Assembly (NCBI GenBank): GCA_003503995.1
Contig: DOCA01000144.1
Coordinates: forward strand, 1 to 9,199
Length of the DNA: 9,199 bases
Source of the DNA: Holosporales bacterium
Lineage (GTDB): Bacteria; Pseudomonadota; Alphaproteobacteria; Caedimonadales; UBA9215
Direction: 5' to 3'
Below, in pieces: positions 1 through 5,529 of this stretch. The notes beneath the pieces are model-generated. The model did no database searches. It was given only the letters and a program-made list of their open reading frames with translations, and was not told the origin of the DNA. The translations under genes were made by a program, and so were the position numbers. How positions within the stretch are numbered: position 1 is the first letter of the stretch; the number at the start of each line of letters is the position of its first letter.

Positions 1-1142
1 AGAAAAGCCCCTCCTCCCGTTGAAAGATAGGAAAAACCATCGGAAACATGAGCTCGATTGATAACAGCAAGGGTTTCTCCGCCACCAGCAATGCTATTTA
101 AACGTCGTTCCTTTGTAAGGCGAGCAATATCTTGCGCGATTTGAACACTGCTTCGGTCAAAAGGTTGGTGTTCAAAAAGGCCAACGGGGCCATTCCAAAT
201 GACCGTTCTTGAGTGTTGGAGGCAATCTCCAATAAGTTCAGCGGTTTTAGAACCAATATCAAAGATACTTTCAGACTTTTGAAGTTCTGCCAATGGGATA
301 TGGTAGACTTCAGAGCGTGCATCTAAATCTCTTGAAGCTCTAACGTCATGGGGAATGATCAGGTTACATTTTGATTTCTTTGCCTGTTTTATAATTTGCT
401 TTGCCATTGAAACCTGATCTTTTTCACATAAAGAATTCCCGATATCATACTTCAAAGCCAATAAGAATGTGTTGGCAATCCCACCACCAACAACGAGATT
501 CCGTACCTTTGTTACAAGGGATTCCAAAAGAGCAATTTTTGTTGAAATTTTAGCACCACCAATAATGGCAGTGATCGGTTGTGCTTTTGGCTCAAGAGCT
601 GAGGCAAGGGAGCGAACCTCTTTGTCAAGCAAGTGACCTGCAAAGGAAGGAAGAAGCTTTGGCAATCCAACAATAGAACCATGCGCTCGATGGGATACGG
701 CGAATCCATCGTTAATATAAACTTCTCCAAGATCCGCTAGCTCTTTTGCAAAGTCAGGATCATTGCTTTCCTCACCTGGGTAAAAACGAAGGTTTTCCAA
801 AAGAAGAATTTCCCCAGATTTAAGCTTATTTACAGCTTCTTTGGCCGTTTTGCCAATAGTCTCGGAACAAAACGCAACCGGCTGTCCCAAAATATCTTCA
901 AGAGCTTCGGCAACACTATGTAGGCTTAAATCGGGGTCAATTTTTCCTTGGGGACGCCCTCGATGAGACAACAAAATAATCTTAGCTTTATCTTTAATAA
1001 GTTCTCTTAGGGTTGGCAACACCGCTGTCAAGCGCGTGATGTCTGTGACATTATTCTTTTGTACAGGAACATTAAGATCAACGCGCACAAGAACGCGTTT
1101 GTTTTTAACATCTTTCAAAGAAAATAAAGGTAAGTTTGCCAA
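1..1142 (-). CDS. pgk: Phosphoglycerate kinase, 3' end cut by the window edge
   Basis: Cytosolic glycolytic enzyme that moves a phosphate between 1,3-bisphosphoglycerate and ADP, giving 3-phosphoglycerate and ATP; reversible, so it also serves gluconeogenesis. The minus strand is open for 380 codons and leaves the window just after the family's STGGGAF motif. PGKs are usually about 395 residues, so only some 15-20 residues should be missing. N-terminal substrate domain: RVLVRVDLNVP (R20, D22, N24), R37, SHRGRP (H60, R63), R119 in ENLRFYPGEE, and HRAHGS (R152). Nucleotide domain: GGAKISTK (K198, K202), WNGPVGLFE (W316 to E324) and GGGET (353-357). The start is a TTG at 1142, since it lies 7 bases after a strong GGAGG and gives MANLPLFSLKD; the nearby ATG is out of frame. 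Odd point: the last residue of the usual GGGD is Glu (E356). No gap or fba gene is adjacent on the upstream side. Identification is secure. Confidence 0.97.
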   Translation of the reverse strand, partial: MANLPLFSLKDVKNKRVLVRVDLNVPVQKNNVTDITRLTAVLPTLRELIKDKAKIILLSHRGRPQGKIDPDLSLHSVAEALEDILGQPVAFCSETIGKTAKEAVNKLKSGEILLLENLRFYPGEESNDPDFAKELADLGEVYINDGFAVSHRAHGSIVGLPKLLPSFAGHLLDKEVRSLASALEPKAQPITAIIGGAKISTKIALLESLVTKVRNLVVGGGIANTFLLALKYDIGNSLCEKDQVSMAKQIIKQAKKSKCNLIIPHDVRASRDLDARSEVYHIPLAELQKSESIFDIGSKTAELIGDCLQHSRTVIWNGPVGLFEHQPFDRSSVQIAQDIARLTKERRLNSIAGGGETLAVINRAHVSDGFSYLSTGGGAF

Positions 1143-1154
1143 TAGGTTGCCTCC
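1142..1154 (-). promoter_or_regulatory. Shine-Dalgarno and TTG start of pgk
   Basis: On the minus strand GGAGG (plus positions 1150-1154) lies 7 bases before TTG (1142-1140), which is in frame with the whole PGK sequence. The only close ATG (1156-1154 on the minus strand) is in another frame and stops after 13 codons. The spacing and the strength of the site decide the non-ATG start. It is the only strong ribosome binding site in the window. Confidence 0.8.
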
Positions 1155-1176
1155 ATGATGTGAAAAGTGGTATTAA
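1147..1176 (+). promoter_or_regulatory. Weak candidate promoter for the oxidoreductase gene
   Basis: TTGCCT (1147-1152) and TATTAA (1171-1176) are 18 bases apart and match the sigma70 consensus at 4 of 6 positions each. Transcription would begin near 1183, inside the inverted repeat, leaving a leader of about 23 bases. On the opposite strand TTTAAT (plus positions 1177-1172) is a 5 of 6 match to a -10 box for pgk, but only a poor -35 precedes it. The two candidate -10 boxes overlap. This is a pattern match only. Confidence 0.25.
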
Positions 1177-1193
1177 AGGGATAAAGCCACTTT
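1164..1193. promoter_or_regulatory. Inverted repeat in the divergent pgk/oxidoreductase gap, possible operator
   Basis: AAAGTGG (1164-1170) and CCACTTT (1187-1193) are perfect reverse complements separated by 16 bases, so the arms repeat every 23 bases, about two helical turns. The repeat lies inside the 63-base gap between two divergent start codons, 21 bases from the pgk TTG and 12 bases from the ATG at 1206. Both promoters must lie in or near this gap, so a dimeric regulator bound here could affect both genes. It could instead form a weak hairpin in either leader, or be chance. No regulator gene is visible nearby. Confidence 0.4.
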
Positions 1194-1205
1194 AGCTAAT
1201 ATATC

Positions 1206-4200
1206 ATGTCTCCTTTCAAACTGCAATTTGACATTACCTTTCAAGACCTACACTCACCACAGGGTTTGCAATGCCTTGACGAATTGTTTCAAGGTTTTTT
1301 ACAAGACAACAACCAAGAGTTATATCAGCGCTATAAAGAAGCTAGAAATACTCAGATGGAAGACTCTGATCTTATTTTAGCTGTTGCCCCCCTGGTAGAA
1401 GATTTTCTAGCTCATCTGTTTGATATTGAAAAAGACGTACAAACTCTTCAAAAAAAACATCATAGCCTAGCTCCTTTACACACCTGTAAACGAACTTTTA
1501 TTCAACGGCAGGTCGCAAAAAAAGCTAATGAGGCAGAGGCTCGCTCCCATGATGGAGAGTGCCTAAGAACCTCTCTCGAAGCCTATTTCAAGAAGCCCTT
1601 TGACGATTTAACTTATGCCACCCATGTTTTAGAGTGGCTGCAAGACAGCGATTCCTTTGCAAAACCTCTACAACTGGCAAAAGACTACGGGGTTTGGACT
1701 CTTTTTACGAAAGCGGGGCAAACCTTTCATAAAGACTCACCTCTCTTTGACATTCCTCAAAAACGTGATCTTAATCATTTAATTCCTGAAAAAATCCAGA
1801 CTCACCAACGGGACGGCTTTGGCCTTACTGACAAAGGTCTGTCACGTGAAAAAGCCCTAGATCAAGCCAACTATTGCCTCTATTGTCATGAGCGGAAAAA
1901 AGATTCCTGCGCCACGGGTCTTCCACAAAAAGAGCCTTTAAGTTCTAATTCACACCGCGATCTTGAGGGATGTCCCTTGGAGGAAAAAATCTCTGAGATG
2001 AACCTCTTGAAATCTCAGGGGCTTTCTTTGGCTGCTCTTTGTGTGGTGACAATCGATAATCCTTTGGTAGCTGCAACAGGTCATCGTATTTGTAATGATT
2101 GCAGCGCGGCCTGTATTTTTCAAAAACAAGACCCTGTGGATATTCCAGGTGTTGAAACCCAAAACCTAAAAGACGTCTTAAGCCTTCCTTGGGGATTTGA
2201 AATCTATGCTCTTTTAACACGCTGGAATCCTCTTCGTTTTGAGTCGCCCCTTCCAAAGGAATCAACAGGCGGGAGAGCCTTAATTGTTGGTATGGGGCCA
2301 TCAGGGTTTACCCTAGCTCATTACCTTTTACAAGAAGGTCACACTGTTGTCGGTGTAGATGGCCTAAAAATAGAACCTTTGCCTCGACACCTTATCGAAG
2401 AGCCTATAAAAGAGAGCTCTCTTTTATTTGAAGACCTCGACCAGCGCATTATTGGTGGTTTTGGTGGTGTTGCTGAATATGGCATTACGGTTCGATGGGA
2501 TAAGAATTTTTTAACTCTCATCCGCCTTTTATTAGAGCGTCGAGATAGTTTTTGCCTTCACGGTGGCGTGCGTTTTGGAAGCACCATAACTCCAGACCAA
2601 GCCTTAAAAGGTGTGAAAGAAGGAGCGGAATTTGACCATGTTGCCCTTTGTGCTGGCGCAGGCCAACCTAATTTAATCCCCCTCAAAAACGCTCTTGCAC
2701 GGGGGGTGCGTCAAGCCTCTGATTTCCTCATGGCTTTGCAATTAACAGGTGCTGCTAAAAAATCATCCCTTGCCAATCTTGAGCTTCGTTTACCCGCTGT
2801 TGTCATTGGGGGAGGTCTCACAGCCATTGATAGCGCCACAGAGGCCCTTGCCTACTATCCCACTCAAGTGGAAAAATTCCTCAGTCGTCATGAAAAATTG
2901 GGTGGGGACTTATCAATTCTTTCCCTCACACCAGAGCAAGAAGAAGTCGCCCAAACATGGATTACGCATGCTAAAATTTTACGAGAAGAGCGCAAAAATA
3001 GTTCCCCTGATATTTTGAAACATCTCCAAGCTTGGGGTGGGGTTACTGTCCTTTATCGAAAAACCTTACAAAATGCACCAAGTTACCGACTAAACCACGA
3101 AGAAGTTTTTCAAGCCCTTCAAGAAGGCATACAGTTTACCGGCGAGATGCAGCCAACGGAAGTGTGTCTTGATGACTTTGGTCACGCAAAATCCCTTGTT
3201 GCCCTTGATAAAGAGGGGCAAGAAGAGCACATCCCAGCCAGCAGTATTTTTATCGCTGCCGGTACAAAGCCCAATATAACTCTCTCAAAGGAATATCCTG
3301 ATCTTTTCGAGCTCGATGGCATTTATTACAAAGCTCAAGATACTGAAAATGTTCTCATCACTCTCTCGACATCCCCCTACTCCATGAGCTATTTTGGCGA
3401 TTTGCACCCCACCTACAAAGGTAGCGTGGTTAAAGCTATGGCCAGTGCAAAATACGGCTATAAAACCCTTTCAAAAACCTTGAAACCTCGAAAAGAGTCT
3501 CAAAAACCCTTCCTAGATTTTATCTCCGGCCAATTTCGGGCGACCCTTCACCAAGTGAATCGCTTAACACCAACAACCCTTGAGCTTGTTGTACACGCGC
3601 CTCTTGCTGTTAAAAATTTCAAACCAGGGCAGTTTTATCGCCTGCAAAACTTTGAAACATCCGCTCAGCATATTTTAGATACAACCCTTGCCCTTGAAGG
3701 CATTGCCTTAACGGGAGCTTGGGTCGACCGTGAACAAGGGCTGATTTCCCTTATTATCCTTGAGATGGGGGGGGCTTCTTCTCTTTGCCAACTCTTAAAA
3801 ATTGGCGAAGAAGTTGTGCTCATGGGGCCAACGGGAGCACCAACAGAAATCCCACACAAAGAAACTATTTGCTTAATGGGGGGAGGGCTTGGTAATGCTG
3901 TTCTTTTTTCCATTGGGCAGGCTTTAAAAGAAGCTGGCAATCATGTGGTTTATCTTGCAGCCTACCGAAAATCCGAAGACGTTTTTTATGCTGATAAAAT
4001 ATCAACTGCCGCTCATCAAGTTATTTGGGTTTGTGAAGACAGTGGTATTTTAGCAACGACGCCTCAAGACAAGGTCGTAAAAGGAACCATTCTTGATGCT
4101 CTAAAAACCTTAGACCTCAAAACCTTCGATCGCTTTATTGCCATTGGATCTGCTAGTATGATGGGAGCTGTAAAAGGGCACCTTACAACCTCTCACCTCA

Positions 4201-4466
4201 AAGAAAGTGCCCAACTCATTGCCAGCATAAATGCTCCCATGCAGTGCATGATGAAGGAAATTTGTGCTCAATGTTTGCAACGCCACGTGGACCCTGCAAC
4301 AGGTCTTGAATTTTATATTTATACTTGTGCAACCCAAGATCAAAATATGAAGTCTGTTGATTTCTCTCACCTCCATCAACGTTTACAGCAAAACAGCTTA
4401 CAAGAAAAAATGACGGCTCTATGGATAAAAAAGTGTATGCAAACCTTAGAAAATAAGGCATCGTAA
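1206..4466 (+). CDS. Fused NfnB/NfnA-like (GltD + PyrK-type) Fe-S flavoprotein oxidoreductase
   Basis: Predicted cytosolic redox enzyme of 1086 residues that moves electrons between NAD(P)H, flavins and Fe-S clusters; the partner is unknown. Residues 1-220 are hydrophilic, probably helical, and unrecognised. A GltD-like Fe-S region follows: C224, C227, C235, C256, then CNDCSAAC (C296, C299, C303). A first Rossmann motif GMGPSG (362-367) should bind FAD and a second, IGGGLTAID (534-542), NAD(P); GTKPN (686-690) and FGD (730-732) close this half. From about 770 a ferredoxin-reductase/PyrK-like domain begins, with PGQFYRLQ (from 807), nucleotide motif MGGGLGNA (891-898) and a terminal cysteine set C1014, C1020, C1023, C1041 that suggests [2Fe-2S]. 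NfnAB and PyrK/GltD pairs are normally separate proteins, so this looks like a single-chain fusion. ATG 1206 is the first start after an in-frame stop at 1197; no Shine-Dalgarno is visible. Glutamate synthase small subunit is the main alternative name, but no large subunit is adjacent and the C-terminal half would not fit. Fold is secure; the reaction is inference. Confidence 0.85.
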   Translation: MSPFKLQFDITFQDLHSPQGLQCLDELFQGFLQDNNQELYQRYKEARNTQMEDSDLILAVAPLVEDFLAHLFDIEKDVQTLQKKHHSLAPLHTCKRTFIQRQVAKKANEAEARSHDGECLRTSLEAYFKKPFDDLTYATHVLEWLQDSDSFAKPLQLAKDYGVWTLFTKAGQTFHKDSPLFDIPQKRDLNHLIPEKIQTHQRDGFGLTDKGLSREKALDQANYCLYCHERKKDSCATGLPQKEPLSSNSHRDLEGCPLEEKISEMNLLKSQGLSLAALCVVTIDNPLVAATGHRICNDCSAACIFQKQDPVDIPGVETQNLKDVLSLPWGFEIYALLTRWNPLRFESPLPKESTGGRALIVGMGPSGFTLAHYLLQEGHTVVGVDGLKIEPLPRHLIEEPIKESSLLFEDLDQRIIGGFGGVAEYGITVRWDKNFLTLIRLLLERRDSFCLHGGVRFGSTITPDQALKGVKEGAEFDHVALCAGAGQPNLIPLKNALARGVRQASDFLMALQLTGAAKKSSLANLELRLPAVVIGGGLTAIDSATEALAYYPTQVEKFLSRHEKLGGDLSILSLTPEQEEVAQTWITHAKILREERKNSSPDILKHLQAWGGVTVLYRKTLQNAPSYRLNHEEVFQALQEGIQFTGEMQPTEVCLDDFGHAKSLVALDKEGQEEHIPASSIFIAAGTKPNITLSKEYPDLFELDGIYYKAQDTENVLITLSTSPYSMSYFGDLHPTYKGSVVKAMASAKYGYKTLSKTLKPRKESQKPFLDFISGQFRATLHQVNRLTPTTLELVVHAPLAVKNFKPGQFYRLQNFETSAQHILDTTLALEGIALTGAWVDREQGLISLIILEMGGASSLCQLLKIGEEVVLMGPTGAPTEIPHKETICLMGGGLGNAVLFSIGQALKEAGNHVVYLAAYRKSEDVFYADKISTAAHQVIWVCEDSGILATTPQDKVVKGTILDALKTLDLKTFDRFIAIGSASMMGAVKGHLTTSHLKESAQLIASINAPMQCMMKEICAQCLQRHVDPATGLEFYIYTCATQDQNMKSVDFSHLHQRLQQNSLQEKMTALWIKKCMQTLENKAS

Positions 4467-4500
4467 AAAAGATATTATTCGACCCACTCAATAACATAAG

Positions 4501-4511
4501 GTTTTGAAAAC
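4501..4511. repeat. Small palindrome before the binding-protein gene
   Basis: GTTTTGAAAAC is a 5-bp inverted repeat around a single central base, ending 5 bases before the ATG at 4517. It lies in the 50-base gap after the oxidoreductase stop. The gap holds no hairpin followed by a T-run, so no terminator is seen, and no convincing -35/-10 pair; TATTAT at 4473-4478 resembles a -10 box but lacks a -35. AAGG (4498-4501) is 15 bases from the ATG, too far for a good Shine-Dalgarno. The palindrome may be chance. Confidence 0.25.
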
Positions 4512-4516
4512 ATCCC

Positions 4517-5500
4517 ATGGGATTACGACTCTTAACGATTTTATGCCTTTTTGGTACTATTTTTCACTCAATGAGCCAGGCCGCGCCTGGAGAGACATCC
4601 CCTAAAGTCCCTTTAAAAAATGTCAGTATTGTCATCACACAATATGTATCTCATGCCGCCCTTGATGCTGTGCGCAACGGTGCTATGGATCGCCTCGAAG
4701 AGTACGCAAAAGATAAATTTAACATTGTTTTTAACCTCACTAATGCCAGCGCTAACCTTCTTGTTGCCCGTCAAATTGCTCAAAAACATGCCAGTGAAGC
4801 GCCCGATGTCATTATTGCTATTTCAACCTTATCCGCTCAGAGTGTCTTAAGCGCTGTTCGAGGGCGGGTGCCCTTAATTTTTGGAGCCATTACAGATCCA
4901 GAAGCCGCTCAAATTACTGGAGACAATGTGACAGGCGTTACAGACAAACCACCCTTCAAAGACCAAATACTTTTTATCCAAAAGCTTCTACCCTCTCTTA
5001 AGAATCTTGCTATTCTTTATAATCCAGGTGAAGATAATTCTCGCTCTGCGGTAGCTGAATTAACAGAAATACTAAAAGAACTCGATCTTAATTTGATTGC
5101 CATTGCCGTTACGAAATCAACGGACCTCCCTCAGGCCGTTAGAAAAGCAACGGAAAATGCTCAAGCTATTTTTATTGCTAATGATAACCTGATTGCCTCT
5201 AGCTTTGAATCACTCATAAAAATAGCCAACGCGAAAAAAATTCCTGTTTTTACATCTGACATCATGTTAGTAGAACGAGGTGCCGTTGGCATGCGAGGCA
5301 TTGATTATTACAGTATTGGACAACAAGCTGGATCACAAGCATATCAAATTTTAGAGGGCGTGCCCCTAGAAGATATCCCTGTGAGCCACCCAAAAAGCCT
5401 TAAGCTATATTTGAACCAAGACGCTGCTACGATCACTGGAATTTCTTTTTCAAAAGCACTTCTTAAGGAAGCGGACAAGGTTGTCAAAGCCCCCCTATAA
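4517..5500 (+). CDS. ABC transporter substrate-binding protein, PF04392 (TrpX-like) type
   Basis: Predicted periplasmic binding protein of 327 residues that would capture a small solute for an ABC importer. Residues 1-22 form a signal peptide (MGLRLLTILCLFGTIFHSMS, then QAA), with cleavage likely after A22 or A23; C10 is not in a lipobox, so a soluble protein is expected. The mature chain has the two-lobe layout of the PF04392 family: VSIVITQYVSHAALD at the start, AISTLSAQS (101-109), FGAITDPEAA (122-131), LYNPGEDNS near 170, IANDNLIASSFESL (N222, D223), then VFTSD and MRGIDYYSIGQQAG (from 259). Relatives are annotated as tryptophan, tyrosine or unspecified importers; the sequence does not show the ligand. 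No permease or ATPase lies on either side, which is unusual because the three are normally together. ATG 4517 is the first start after an in-frame stop at 4505. It lies 50 bases after the oxidoreductase gene and may share its transcript. Confidence 0.88.
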   Translation: MGLRLLTILCLFGTIFHSMSQAAPGETSPKVPLKNVSIVITQYVSHAALDAVRNGAMDRLEEYAKDKFNIVFNLTNASANLLVARQIAQKHASEAPDVIIAISTLSAQSVLSAVRGRVPLIFGAITDPEAAQITGDNVTGVTDKPPFKDQILFIQKLLPSLKNLAILYNPGEDNSRSAVAELTEILKELDLNLIAIAVTKSTDLPQAVRKATENAQAIFIANDNLIASSFESLIKIANAKKIPVFTSDIMLVERGAVGMRGIDYYSIGQQAGSQAYQILEGVPLEDIPVSHPKSLKLYLNQDAATITGISFSKALLKEADKVVKAPL

Positions 5501-5509
5501 GTATAGAAT
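5481..5509 (+). promoter_or_regulatory. Candidate sigma70-like promoter for the asmA-antiporter pair
   Basis: TTGTCA (5481-5486) and TAGAAT (5504-5509) are separated by exactly 17 bases, each matching the consensus at 5 of 6 positions. It spans the end of the binding-protein gene and the start of the 29-base gap. Transcription would begin near 5516, about 14 bases before the ATG at 5530, which leaves no room for a standard ribosome binding site, and none is seen. If real, it would give asmA and the antiporter expression independent of the upstream genes. Sequence match only. Confidence 0.4.
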
Positions 5510-5529
5510 TACAAAGTTAACACCACTTA

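Noticed and set aside
1118..1156. ATG on the minus strand at 1156-1154 as the pgk start or a leader peptide
   Set aside because: It is out of frame with PGK, stops after 13 codons and has no ribosome site of its own; the strong GGAGG fits the in-frame TTG at 1142 instead.
1945..2301. Minus-strand open frame inside the oxidoreductase gene (118 codons)
   Set aside because: It lies wholly within a clearly coding gene, has no recognisable domain, and reads as a shadow of the real frame. The same holds for the other short frames inside the five genes.
1206..4466. Naming the fused gene gltD (glutamate synthase small subunit)
   Set aside because: Only the middle third resembles GltD. The chain is more than twice the usual length, has a PyrK-like C-terminal half, and no large subunit gene is adjacent.
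4467..4516. Terminator after the oxidoreductase gene
   Set aside because: The gap has no GC-rich hairpin followed by a T-run. The only palindrome (4501-4511) is AT-rich and lies next to the following start codon.
4517..4580. Lipoprotein signal on the binding protein
   Set aside because: C10 sits inside the hydrophobic core and is preceded by TIL, not a lipobox; an ordinary cleavage site at A22/A23 fits better.
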